64,000 bases of DNA from Iningainema tapete BLCC-T55. GTDB lineage: Bacteria > Cyanobacteriota > Cyanobacteriia > Cyanobacteriales > Nostocaceae. The translations under genes and the position numbers were made by a program. The stretch is from NCBI RefSeq assembly GCF_014698965.1, contig NZ_JACXAE010000076.1, positions 1 to 64,000 on the forward strand, read 5' to 3'. Below the pieces are notes generated by a model. The model searched no databases and was not told the DNA's origin. It worked only from the letters and a program-made list of their open reading frames with translations. Every line of letters starts with the position of its first letter. The first letter of the stretch is position 1. This document shows positions 1-6,935 of the stretch, piece by piece.

Positions 1-877
1 ATACAAGTCCCGTAAAGGTTCTAGCGCTAATGGTACGTTTTAGAGCCTCAATTTTTTGAGGACTATCATTTTCAAAAACGGGATTCCAAGTGGCATATTC
101 CTTACCGCCAAAATATGGTGGAGGTGGTTCTGGCTCTGGTTCTTCTGGAGGAAACGCGGCATTGTAGACTGTATCCGCAATTATTCCACCAATCAATCCA
201 CCAACCAACCCACCAACCGGACCGCCTAATGCAGTACCAATGATAGTTCCTGCTAAACTACCGCCCGTACCATAAGCTGCTTGAGCTGGTGGCTGTCCGG
301 CGGCTACGCGAACACCAAACTCGACTGCAGCACCAATAGCAAAGCCTCCTAAAGCATTTTTAGGCGCTGGTGTTGGTGCAGGAGGTTTAGCTGGTGGAGG
401 TGGAACAGGTTCCGGTGGTGGCGGCGGCGGTAGTGGTGGCGGCGGCGGTGGTGGCGGCGGTGGTGGTGGGGTCGGCGCTGGTAAAGGAGCAGGTTTGGGA
501 ATTTTTGGCGCTGGTTTGTGAGGCGGATCAAGTCCAATCGTTTCTTGAGCAGGGTTGGGTAATGGCTTTGGTTCAACTGGCATCGGAACTGGGTCTAAAC
601 CAATTCCCCCAATTGATTCTTGAGCCAAATTTGGTATTGACTTTGGTTCAACTGGCATTGGAATTGGGTCTAAGCCAAATGTTCCTGGATTCGGGTTTGG
701 TAATGGCTTTGGTAGCGGATTTTGATTAGGAACCAGACCTGGAGTAGAACCAATTGTTTCTGGAGTAAAGTCTGGTTTACCCAGTGGGGAGTACTGATAA
801 GACTGAGGTTGATTGTAAACATCAAGAGGCAATGGTAACGGCTTTTGTACAGGTTGACGTTGTAATTCCCCGCTCAT
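1..877 (-). CDS. Proline-rich protein with glycine-zipper segment (3' end outside window)
   Basis: The frame is open from the ATG at 877 to the window edge, so at least 292 residues are encoded and the C-terminus is missing. The N-terminal half carries imperfect repeats of a unit like GLDPxPMPVEPKxxPN followed by AQExIG, then a long polyproline tract. Around residues 190-240 there is a Gly/Ala-rich run with spacing GGPVGGLVGGLIGG that looks like a glycine-zipper membrane-inserting hairpin, then an acidic Pro segment. It lies 24 bp downstream of a small orphan gene and is divergent from a 2OG oxygenase. I do not recognise the family. A membrane-inserting or secreted protein with a C-terminal functional domain is an inference. 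Confidence 0.7.
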   Translation of the reverse strand, partial: MSGELQRQPVQKPLPLPLDVYNQPQSYQYSPLGKPDFTPETIGSTPGLVPNQNPLPKPLPNPNPGTFGLDPIPMPVEPKSIPNLAQESIGGIGLDPVPMPVEPKPLPNPAQETIGLDPPHKPAPKIPKPAPLPAPTPPPPPPPPPPPPLPPPPPPEPVPPPPAKPPAPTPAPKNALGGFAIGAAVEFGVRVAAGQPPAQAAYGTGGSLAGTIIGTALGGPVGGLVGGLIGGIIADTVYNAAFPPEEPEPEPPPPYFGGKEYATWNPVFENDSPQKIEALKRTISARTFTGLV

Positions 878-901
878 ATCAAGTACTCCTTTTACTGTTT
901 G

Positions 902-1207
902 TTAGGCCGCTACCTTAAATTCATTGGGAATTGCTGTCTGCGACAATGCTTCCGCATAAGTCCACGGATTGCTAGTACCTGACAAATGATCAGATGACAT
1001 GGGCAAAGATACTCGAATTAACAATCTATGTTTATTGTCAGCATCAATGAAAAAAGTACCTGCCTGACAAGTTCTTTGTGAGTAGTTGGGAGCTTCTATC
1101 GCCGTCAATGTTAGGTTAATAGACGCGAGAGATAAGCCTACCCAAGCTGCAAGTTTTTCTAAAGTATCAATGTTCGATGGAATATCGCTGGTAGAGAAAG
1201 CAGTCAT
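902..1207 (-). CDS. Small protein of unknown function (101 aa)
   Basis: The gene encodes a 101-residue soluble protein with no signal peptide or membrane segment. It starts at an ATG at 1207 and ends 24 bp before the start of the proline-rich gene, so the two are probably co-transcribed. The middle contains a short beta-rich stretch (FFIDADNKHRLLIRVSLP) that would fit a small barrel-like or chaperone fold. I recognise no motif. A dedicated partner or chaperone for the downstream proline-rich protein is one possibility, based only on adjacency. Confidence 0.6.
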   Translation of the reverse strand: MTAFSTSDIPSNIDTLEKLAAWVGLSLASINLTLTAIEAPNYSQRTCQAGTFFIDADNKHRLLIRVSLPMSSDHLSGTSNPWTYAEALSQTAIPNEFKVAA

Positions 1208-1311
1208 GTTAATTAATTTGTCTGTACATATATCTATTACTATTTAATAACTAATATTGGTTTTAGATAATTAGTAAAAATATTGGTTTTTTTTTTAGAT
1301 CAAACTTACGT

Positions 1312-1851
1312 ATGAATACTTGCTTTCGTATAGATAACTTTTTAAGCTTTAAAGAAAATCAAGCTATCTTGGATTGGGTACTTAACAACGAAAATAGGTT
1401 TAGCCAAAGCTGCGTTACAACTAAAGTCGAAGGTTACAGGCGTTCAAGAATTGCTCATATATTTCCGGTGGGAAGCTATGTGCTGCCTAAACTTATTGAC
1501 CTCCTACCCATGATCACTGAAACCTTGGAGTTGACGTTTGAACTGGGAGTAATTGAATCTCAAATTACTTCAAGCAATGACCAGGATTACTTTAAAAGCC
1601 ATTTGGACGCTTCCATAGATTGCCCAAAACGTGTGCTTAGCTACGTTTACTATTTTCACAAACAGCCCAAAGCATTTACGGGTGGGCAATTAGCACTTCA
1701 CCATAACATAACAACTTTAATTGAACCACTCAACAATTCGTTGATCTGCTTTCCAAGTACATGTTTGCATGAGGTGTTAACTGTTCAATGTCCGAGCAAG
1801 ATTTTTTCGGATGGGAGATTTACTCTTAACGGTTGGATTAATTGTAAGTAA
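1312..1851 (+). CDS. 2-oxoglutarate/Fe(II) dioxygenase, prolyl 4-hydroxylase-like
   Basis: A 179-residue protein with the facial triad of 2OG-Fe(II) oxygenases: H97-x-D99 in SHLDAS, distal H153 in CLHEVL and R169 in DGRF, which would bind the 2-oxoglutarate carboxylate. Family members hydroxylate proline or other residues using O2 and 2-oxoglutarate. The length fits the small bacterial prolyl 4-hydroxylase-like group (PF13640 type). It is transcribed divergently from the gene pair at 1-1207, whose product is a proline-rich protein, so that protein is an obvious candidate substrate, but only by context. No signal peptide is present, which suggests action in the cytoplasm. Confidence 0.75.
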   Translation: MNTCFRIDNFLSFKENQAILDWVLNNENRFSQSCVTTKVEGYRRSRIAHIFPVGSYVLPKLIDLLPMITETLELTFELGVIESQITSSNDQDYFKSHLDASIDCPKRVLSYVYYFHKQPKAFTGGQLALHHNITTLIEPLNNSLICFPSTCLHEVLTVQCPSKIFSDGRFTLNGWINCK

Positions 1852-2006
1852 TTCCTCTTTTATGTAAATTCAGAACTACTTCTGATGACGTACATACCTT
1901 GCTATACATAGCATTGAAACAGTTAATAGCCCTAGCCAAAAATCAAAATGTTCCGAAATTATTACTCACAATAATAAATCCGGAACATTTAAGAAAGAAA
2001 CAGCAA

Positions 2007-2588
2007 ATGAAAAACAACCGAAATGGACAAGCATCCATTTTAAGTACCGAAGAATATTCTAAGCTTCGTAAACAAATCCAAAGTCAAAAATACAAACTTC
2101 TTTTTGATTTGGCATGGTTTACCGGAGAGCGGTGGGGAGCTTTAGTACAGCTGCGTGTTGAAGATGTGTACAACCAGGATTTAACTCCTCGCGAGTACAT
2201 CACTTTTCGCTCGCGTACGCGAAAGGCGTCCCCCGACGGAAAGCGACAAACCCGACAAATTCCCACGCATCCTACACTGCTTGAATCGCTTAAGGCATAC
2301 TCGCCCGATCCAGAATCAGTTTGGCTTTTTCCGAATAAGGACTCAACCAAACCCATCACCCTCAGATGGGCTGACGCTATCTTGCGCAAAGCCATAGAGA
2401 GAGCAGGATTTGAAGCAAAAGGCATTTCAACTCACAGTACCCGCCGGAGCTTTATCACTAAGCTCCACAAAAACGGGACTGACCTTTACACCATCAAGCG
2501 CATCACTGGGCATTGCAATTTTCAAGCCCTGGAACGTTACGTAGACATCGACTCTGACCGCATCAAAGGAGCCATCGCCACTTTATGA
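2007..2588 (+). CDS. Tyrosine recombinase/integrase, catalytic domain only
   Basis: The protein has the tyrosine recombinase signature: R42 in TGERWGAL, H143-x-x-R146 in HSTRRS, H169 in GHCN and nucleophile Y178 in ERYVD. I chose the ATG at 2007 because the open frame upstream (from 1899) is AT-rich and does not look like integrase. The product is about 193 residues, so the N-terminal SAM-like core-binding domain is missing. Minimal integrases of this kind are common on cyanobacterial plasmids and islands. The stop overlaps the next start (ATGA), so both are translated from one message. It probably mobilised or maintains this island. Confidence 0.85.
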   Translation: MKNNRNGQASILSTEEYSKLRKQIQSQKYKLLFDLAWFTGERWGALVQLRVEDVYNQDLTPREYITFRSRTRKASPDGKRQTRQIPTHPTLLESLKAYSPDPESVWLFPNKDSTKPITLRWADAILRKAIERAGFEAKGISTHSTRRSFITKLHKNGTDLYTIKRITGHCNFQALERYVDIDSDRIKGAIATL

Positions 2589-3055
2589 AACCATTGCTTT
2601 TGTTTCACAACAAGTTGGGAGACTCAAGTCAGTTGTTGGAGGGACGCCTACTGCTAATTGACTCAGAATCCAACACAATCAAAAACGTTTACCGCGCTAC
2701 TTCCGGTAGTGCAGGTTGGCAGGAACATCACGAACTAGCGGTAAGGGGAAAGGGAAGTATACCACCCCAAAGCGATGTAAACATCCCACATTACACTGTT
2801 GCCACCAAACCAATTCCAATGCCAAAGCTCAAAGGAGTTGAAGGCAACTTTTACAAGATTGATCCGCATTTGGTGCGAATAAATGGTCAACAACGGGGTG
2901 ATTTTGGTATACACCGAGATGCCAATGTTCCCGGCAGCGCCGGTTGTGTTGTATTAACAACAATCCCTGGTTGGGAAGGATTTCAGTTAGATATGCGAAA
3001 TCTAGCAACCTCTGGAGTTCAAAAAGTTCCTTTACTCGTAAGTTACATCCGATGA
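2585..3055 (+). CDS. L,D-transpeptidase-like protein with H...SAGC motif
   Basis: A 156-residue protein with no signal peptide. Residues 107-123 contain H110 and, after a Gly-Ser spacer, SAGC with C121, which resembles the H...S-x-G-C active site of YkuD-type L,D-transpeptidases and related amidotransferase folds. This motif was identified by eye and the rest of the protein is unfamiliar. The start overlaps the integrase stop by 4 nt and its own stop overlaps the next small gene by 4 nt, so it sits in a tightly coupled operon. A role in peptidoglycan cutting or crosslinking during transfer is possible but inferred. Confidence 0.5.
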   Translation: MKPLLLFHNKLGDSSQLLEGRLLLIDSESNTIKNVYRATSGSAGWQEHHELAVRGKGSIPPQSDVNIPHYTVATKPIPMPKLKGVEGNFYKIDPHLVRINGQQRGDFGIHRDANVPGSAGCVVLTTIPGWEGFQLDMRNLATSGVQKVPLLVSYIR

Positions 3056-3225
3056 CAATACAGCAATCTTATATTTTCCTTCAAATTGAAGAATTCTAAG
3101 CCCAACTCCAGAACGGACAATTCGACCACCCACTGGACTTGGCACGATCACTCCAGGAGCTTGCCGACAAGGGATGGGACCAGGTAGAAGAACTTTACGC
3201 GCCCTGCATCTGCATAGTTCCTTAA
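3052..3225 (+). pseudogene. Small coupled gene interrupted by an in-frame TAA
   Basis: An ATG overlaps the previous stop (ATGA at 3052-3055). Fifteen codons later there is a TAA at 3097-3099. The same frame then stays open for 41 more codons to a TAA at 3223 and reads as a plausible amphipathic protein (for example DLARSLQELADKGWDQVEEL). No start codon opens the second part. The simplest reading is a 57-codon gene broken by one nonsense mutation. Stop-codon readthrough or a sequencing error cannot be excluded. Confidence 0.55.
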
Positions 3226-3260
3226 TCGCTACAATGCCGTGTAACAACGGCAATGTAGCG

Positions 3261-3608
3261 ATGAAAAATAAAACTACCTGGACTAATATCAATGGCTCCT
3301 GGCAACATGGGAAAACTAAAGTTATCAGGGTGCCCGAAGCTCTGGCTGAGCGAATACTCGAATATGCTAGAGCAATTGATGCTTCTGCTCCTATATCTGA
3401 CACGGCATACGACATCCCCGACCGCTACGGGGATGTTTCTCAACAGCAGGAAATTATTCTCCAAGCCCTGGCGTCATATGTTAAGTGGAAGAGGAAGAAC
3501 TATCACCCAAACCAAAATTCAAAACAATTGAATACTGACACCAGAGCCTGGGATGAATTTAGAAAGTTTCAAACAATGGTTCAGGAAAACCCGGAATTGT
3601 TGATTTAG
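3261..3608 (+). CDS. Small DNA-binding-like protein (RHH-type N-terminus)
   Basis: The ATG at 3261 is preferred to the upstream one at 3174 because the 29 residues before it are Arg/Leu-rich and unlike coding sequence here. The 115-residue product has a short basic N-terminus, then TKVIRVPEALAERILEYAR, which has the beta-strand plus helix pattern of ribbon-helix-helix proteins, then a Gln-rich helix and a charged tail. Proteins of this look are frequent on cyanobacterial plasmids and islands. It ends one base before the convergent zinc-ribbon gene. Confidence 0.6.
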   Translation: MKNKTTWTNINGSWQHGKTKVIRVPEALAERILEYARAIDASAPISDTAYDIPDRYGDVSQQQEIILQALASYVKWKRKNYHPNQNSKQLNTDTRAWDEFRKFQTMVQENPELLI

Positions 3609-3887
3609 TTAACACTTAATCTGGTGAAAGGTTTTTTGACAGATTTGACAAATCCAATAAAGAATGGGAGTGCCATCACTTAAAACGCTTCCGCCATTTT
3701 GATTGGTTTCAATACTTAAACAAAATGGGCATTGTGCTATACGCTTTACACCTCTTCTTTGTTGGAAAGTTTTTCGGCAGTCTTGACAAAAATATCTTTG
3801 AACGATAATGCCATCGCAAAGGGTGTTACTGCCATTTTTGTAAGTTCGATTGGATTCGCATTTAGGGCATTGTGGTCTTTGGTTCAT
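3609..3887 (-). CDS. Double zinc-ribbon protein
   Basis: A 92-residue protein built of two similar halves. The first has CPKC at residues 8-11 and CQDC at about 34-37, the second has CPFC at about 53-56 and CQIC at about 80-83. Each pair of CxxC knuckles surrounds a short beta segment ending in RKTF or QKTF. This is the pattern of the N-terminal zinc ribbon of IS1-type InsA proteins and transposase zinc ribbons. With no catalytic domain it is probably a small nucleic-acid-binding protein or a leftover of an insertion sequence. Its start overlaps the upstream gene by 26 nt. Confidence 0.65.
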   Translation of the reverse strand: MNQRPQCPKCESNRTYKNGSNTLCDGIIVQRYFCQDCRKTFQQRRGVKRIAQCPFCLSIETNQNGGSVLSDGTPILYWICQICQKTFHQIKC

Positions 3888-4449
3888 GATTTGAAAGTAG
3901 TAACTGCTTTATTTCACATGGTGACAGTCCCGACGCGATCGCAATCTCCACAGCTTCCTTTTTTGTTTGAGCGGCGCGAGATCGCACACTGCCAATGTAA
4001 ATGCGATTGAGTTTGCGCCCCTGCATCCACATATAGCGGTAGTACCAATATTTATTCCCACCGCGCTGCACCCAATACTTCTCCACCCAGTGAGCGGTAT
4101 CGTGTTGGGGAGCAGATTTTTTAGTATCTTGTTTAACTTGCTCCCCAACAAGTGAATCTACTAGGTCTGTTGTTGCATTTTCTGTAACTTGCTCCCCAAC
4201 ACTTTGGTACTGAGATTGGGTTAAAGTTTGTTGGGGAGCAGACAGGAAAGAAAGTTGCTCCCCAACAAAGTCATCGTGTTGGGAAGCAGTGCCGTAAAGA
4301 TTACATTCGTCAAAGTTATCACAGTCCTCACTTTGGGACGACTCACGTAGAATTTCATCCCAGTAAGGATCGAGAATTGGTACGTAGGGATTTGACGGTT
4401 TCGTTGGAGCTATGTTGAGGGGAAGTTCTAATTGCTCGTGTTCTTTCAT
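3862..4449 (-). CDS. Island protein with VGEQ repeats
   Basis: The ATG at 4449 overlaps the stop of the upstream gene (ATGA), so translational coupling fixes this start; the product has about 195 residues. The N-terminal half is acidic and Gln-rich and contains three VGEQ motifs and related APQ motifs, encoded by both orientations of one 11-bp repeat. The C-terminal half (VEKYWVQRGGNKYWYYRYMW and following, then an alpha-helical SGLSPCEIKQLL) looks like a compact DNA-binding domain found in cyanobacterial plasmid proteins. The function is unknown. Confidence 0.6.
   Translation of the reverse strand: MKEHEQLELPLNIAPTKPSNPYVPILDPYWDEILRESSQSEDCDNFDECNLYGTASQHDDFVGEQLSFLSAPQQTLTQSQYQSVGEQVTENATTDLVDSLVGEQVKQDTKKSAPQHDTAHWVEKYWVQRGGNKYWYYRYMWMQGRKLNRIYIGSVRSRAAQTKKEAVEIAIASGLSPCEIKQLLLSNHEPKTTMP
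4104..4288. repeat. Six copies of an 11-bp repeat in both orientations
   Basis: The element GTTGGGGAGCA occurs on the plus strand at 4104-4114, 4230-4240 and, with one mismatch, 4278-4288. Its reverse complement TGCTCCCCAAC occurs at 4139-4149, 4190-4200 and 4256-4266. All lie within one gene, where one orientation encodes VGEQ and the other encodes APQ. Confidence 0.9.
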
Positions 4450-5084
4450 AGTGCCACCCCTATTTCTTCCCAATATCGCCACTGCAAACAATCGATTAGC
4501 CAACCTTGTGGATTACGGATTTTTTCATGCCCACCGCGAATGAAGAATGAAGCAATGGCTAGCTTGATTTCTTCTACTGAGTAAGTAAAAATTCTCGCTG
4601 GTTTATTAGGAGGATAATTGATACCAGCCTCGTTACAGATTTCCAGTATTTCCTCTTTGTCCCCCGCGTCATTGTGAGGATAGCTGCTGCTGTTAACCTC
4701 GTTTTCAATTGACTGCGGATTTGAGGTTTGTGAAGCGTAAATTTCATTCTGCTTTTGTAAGTTTTTTTTCGGTAGCAACCAGTCAAGTGGGCGTGTAACT
4801 ATTTTGACAATCCGCCAAGTGTACTGTTTTATGAGGGTTATGACCCTACACTCTACGAGTTTGGCAAGTGCATTTTTGAGCGTGAGACGACAGTAGCCTT
4901 TACCTCGGTGCTTCTTTACCCAATCGTTGAATTCGGCTAAGTCTGGTTCGGTTTCTTCACCAATCCCTTGAATTATCAGCCACTGCCATAGAAGCTTGGC
5001 GGCGGGGGGAATTTGATTTTCTAAACAAAAAGCCTCGTGTTTTTGTGACCAGCTTGATAGTCTGTTTTTGGTTTTTTCTGTCAT
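4446..5084 (-). CDS. Winged-helix, replication-initiator-like protein
   Basis: A 212-residue protein. Residues 20-100 look helical and winged-helix-like (KLLWQWLIIQG, then LTLKNALAKLVECRVITLI). The C-terminal 50 residues include NPQGWLIDCLQWRYWEE, which resembles the C-terminal motif of DnaD-like and plasmid replication proteins. These resemblances are by eye only. The gene heads a coupled pair with the VGEQ protein (ATGA overlap). In an island context it may be a relic replication or partition factor. Confidence 0.5.
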   Translation of the reverse strand: MTEKTKNRLSSWSQKHEAFCLENQIPPAAKLLWQWLIIQGIGEETEPDLAEFNDWVKKHRGKGYCRLTLKNALAKLVECRVITLIKQYTWRIVKIVTRPLDWLLPKKNLQKQNEIYASQTSNPQSIENEVNSSSYPHNDAGDKEEILEICNEAGINYPPNKPARIFTYSVEEIKLAIASFFIRGGHEKIRNPQGWLIDCLQWRYWEEIGVAL

Positions 5085-5152
5085 AATTTGGTTAGTAATT
5101 GTGCCATGAGCCGCTTGATAGTTGATAGATAAAAAGCGGCTTTTTGGTTTTT

Positions 5153-5506
5153 TTAGTGCCGATCGCGCTCTAAGTCGTAAATCACTTTCTCTAAGTACCA
5201 GTTATCTGACTTGCCTTTGTGTAGTTGTCGCTGCTGCTTTAGTAAGCGTTTAGCTGTAGCAATGTCACCGCGAAGTAAGCCGATAAGTCTATGCTGTAGT
5301 TCCCGGTTTCTCGGGTCATTGCGGTAGGATGATGACCATTTGCCCTGTCGCTGCTGTGGTGAACGTCGTGGCTTTTTTGGGATTTGAAAACCAATTGGTT
5401 CACGAGATTTGAAATAGTGCCTGAACCTTGCAAAGAGGTCTTCTACTGATGCAATTAGGTAAACTATCTGCTGCAACAGGTAGAGTATTTGTGTTAGTAA
5501 TTCCAT
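5153..5506 (-). CDS. Basic island protein, unknown function (117 aa)
   Basis: A 117-residue protein with a hydrophobic, helix-forming N-terminus (about residues 1-25, ELLTQILYLLQQIVYLIASV) followed by a strongly basic, Arg/Gln-rich region and a C-terminal helical segment ending in IYDLERD. It may be peripheral to the membrane or bind nucleic acid. The gene follows the same direction as its neighbours, with 68 bp to the gene downstream. I recognise no family. Confidence 0.55.
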   Translation of the reverse strand: MELLTQILYLLQQIVYLIASVEDLFARFRHYFKSREPIGFQIPKKPRRSPQQRQGKWSSSYRNDPRNRELQHRLIGLLRGDIATAKRLLKQQRQLHKGKSDNWYLEKVIYDLERDRH

Positions 5507-5639
5507 AGGTTTGAGTATTGAAGACTACTCAATCCAACTTGCGGGGTATTTCCTAGTACAGCATCGGGAAAACTCCGCATTTTCATTTGAAGAATTACCA
5601 CATACATGAAAACCGTCCTACTTGTGGGGTGGGACGGCT

Positions 5640-6019
5640 CTATTCGGATTCCACTTCTTGTTCACCCAAAAGCTCAAGTACCTGCTTTTCTAGGTGCTGT
5701 ATGGTTTCAATAATTTGGTTTCGGTGTTCTGTATCTGCAGCTAACTGAGATTCAAGGGATTTTCTGCGGTCGTCTAAAAATGCCAGGTGAGCTTTTTGTA
5801 AATCTCTCAACTGGCTAGCAATTTTCCCAGCACTTCCTTGTCCTCCACCAATATCTTCTTCTCCAAGTGAATCTCTCCGCGTGCTATTTGGGTTAGAAAT
5901 TTGGTTCGAGTCATGCCCATCTGTTGAGCTTTGACTTGAAGGGCTTCCCAATCTTGAATTGACATTCTCAACGTTGCGTTTACGGTTTTCTTCTGCGGTT
6001 GCGAGTTTTGGTCTGTCAT
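5640..6019 (-). CDS. Putative -1 frameshift fusion: RHH domain plus coiled coil
   Basis: If ribosomes slip back one base at GGGAAAA (plus-strand 5822-5828), the RHH protein continues as IASQLRDLQKAHLAFLDDRR and a further coiled-coil segment to a stop at 5640, giving about 126 residues. The heptamer fits X XXY YYZ in the upstream frame. Six bases after it GCCAG (5815-5811) could pair with CTGGC (5786-5782). The upstream part of the second frame (start at 6038) is Asn/Ser/Arg-rich and looks like a shadow frame, whereas its downstream part looks genuine. A simple frameshift mutation is the alternative. Confidence 0.5.
5807..6019 (-). CDS. Ribbon-helix-helix-like protein (70 aa)
   Basis: The 70-residue product contains TVNATLRMSIQDWEALQVKA, then QMGMTRTKFLTQIARGEI, the strand-helix-helix pattern of RHH regulators and MobC-like relaxosome proteins. 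Just before its stop the frame contains the heptamer G GGA AAA, and the -1 frame after it encodes a good coiled coil (see the fusion entry). Four CACGTG palindromes lie directly upstream and are likely its operators. The best Shine-Dalgarno sequence (AAGGGG) lies 16 nt upstream and is better placed for ATGs at 6038 and 6032 in the other frame, so the start is not certain. Confidence 0.65.
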   Translation of the reverse strand: MTDQNSQPQKKTVNATLRMSIQDWEALQVKAQQMGMTRTKFLTQIARGEIHLEKKILVEDKEVLGKLLAS

Positions 6020-6050
6020 CGTTAGCTTGCATAATCATCCCCTTAAATTA

Positions 6051-6157
6051 TTGCACGTGCTAATCAGCGAGAGTTTGCACGTGCTTGTTTAAAAAACCCT
6101 TGACTTTTACTTTTGCACGTGCAATTAATAATTACATACCAAGGTTATCACGTGCAA
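6051..6157. promoter_or_regulatory. Array of four CACGTG palindromes (operator or iteron region)
   Basis: TTGCACGTGC occurs at 6051-6060 and 6075-6084, the full palindrome TTGCACGTGCAA at 6113-6124, and CACGTGCAA at 6149-6157. The array begins 13 bp upstream of the coding frames at 6038. A plus-strand promoter-like TTGACT (6100-6105) with TAATAAT at 6126-6132 overlaps the third copy. Spacing is irregular (24, 38 and 35 bp). Autoregulatory operators for the RHH protein are the likeliest reading; plasmid iterons are the alternative. Confidence 0.7.
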
Positions 6158-6446
6158 GTAGTTTTGCTAAGTGATACCAGCCCCCTCCCACGCTGCTTTA
6201 TGCCTAGTGGGACACCCAAATAAACCGGGGCAAGCACCCATGACACTGCAGCGCGTGCCGTCGTGGAAACAACCTAAAACTGAATACACATCCATCGCGA
6301 TCGCGCTTCTTGCTTCGCGCACTCAACCAAACCAAGGAGGACACTCTATGTAATAAAACACTCACAAACGAAACGTTCTTGCAAATCGCACCAGCTACCT
6401 GGGTGCTGATTTGTGCTGGTGCTTCTTAAAACTTGGATTCAATTTT
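6158..6446 (+). other. Leader region with SD plus ATG-TAA and a hairpin
   Basis: I see no convincing gene here. A perfect AAGGAGG (6334-6340) is followed after 7 nt by ATG TAA TAA (6348-6356), a start directly followed by stops. Downstream, GCACCAG (6388-6394) can pair with CTGGTGC (6416-6422). The stretch leads into the gene pair at 6447-6838 and could be an untranslated leader, or the scar of a deleted gene. Confidence 0.5.
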
Positions 6447-6638
6447 ATGACATTAGACAGTTCAACTCACAAACCGTGGGTAGTTTTCCGTGTGCTGAAA
6501 ATTCAATATTGCCAGCCCGTAGGACGCTTCCGTTCGCGGGTCGATGCAGACTGCTACCTTAAAGTCGCGAGGAAATTGCAGCCGGGATGTTACACGACGG
6601 TTTGGCAGCCACCACAGCCACCAAAATCTGAATCTTAA
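6447..6638 (+). CDS. Small paralogous island protein A
   Basis: A 63-residue protein from the ATG at 6447; an upstream ATG at 6411 would add an atypical Cys-rich extension. It shares a pattern with the next gene: KPWxxFR near the N-terminus, RFRxRxDAxxYL in the middle and a following xxRxxxPG. The shared pattern in both proteins supports both being real genes, formed by duplication. The fold is probably small alpha/beta. Function unknown. Confidence 0.6.
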   Translation: MTLDSSTHKPWVVFRVLKIQYCQPVGRFRSRVDADCYLKVARKLQPGCYTTVWQPPQPPKSES

Positions 6639-6643
6639 ATGAT

Positions 6644-6838
6644 ATGACTAAACCCAAAAACCACATTAAGCCGTGGGCAATTTTTCGATGGACCTCACCC
6701 GTCAATAGCTCTTGTATCATGCGATTCCGGCATCGAGGGGATGCTGAGGGATACCTGCAAATTTTGCGCCAGAATTCACCTGGCGCGAATTTGCGGCTAG
6801 TGTTTGACCATGATAGTACCACTGTCAAGATAGATTAA
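6644..6838 (+). CDS. Small paralogous island protein B
   Basis: A 64-residue protein that begins 5 bp after the stop of paralog A. It matches A in KPWAIFR, FRHRGDAEGYL and the PG turn before a hydrophobic beta strand (LRLVFD). The two are diverged at most other positions, so the duplication is old. They are probably translated together. No known family was recognised. Confidence 0.6.
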   Translation: MTKPKNHIKPWAIFRWTSPVNSSCIMRFRHRGDAEGYLQILRQNSPGANLRLVFDHDSTTVKID

Positions 6839-6935
6839 CCCGGACTACATGTGAGCGAGGCTTTGAAACTCACATGTGGTCAACAGGATCTATCTACCTT
6901 AAAGCACAGTATAAGCGGCTCTTTCAGGAAATGTC

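Noticed and set aside
394-729. A Val/Leu-rich plus-strand frame opposite the Pro-rich gene
   Set aside because: It is the mirror of the Gly/Pro-rich codons of the real minus-strand frame and has no start context or homology.
2205-2245. Repeat-like GCGTACGCGAAAGGCGTCCCC inside the integrase gene, possibly a REP insertion
   Set aside because: The encoded residues fit the basic beta-hairpin normally found at this place in tyrosine recombinases, so an insertion need not be invoked.
2084-2425. Minus-strand frame opposite the integrase
   Set aside because: The plus strand has clear catalytic motifs in this region, so this is a shadow frame.
6171-6353. A 60-codon frame ending in GGHSM
   Set aside because: Composition is unlike neighbouring genes, and there is no Shine-Dalgarno sequence at its start.
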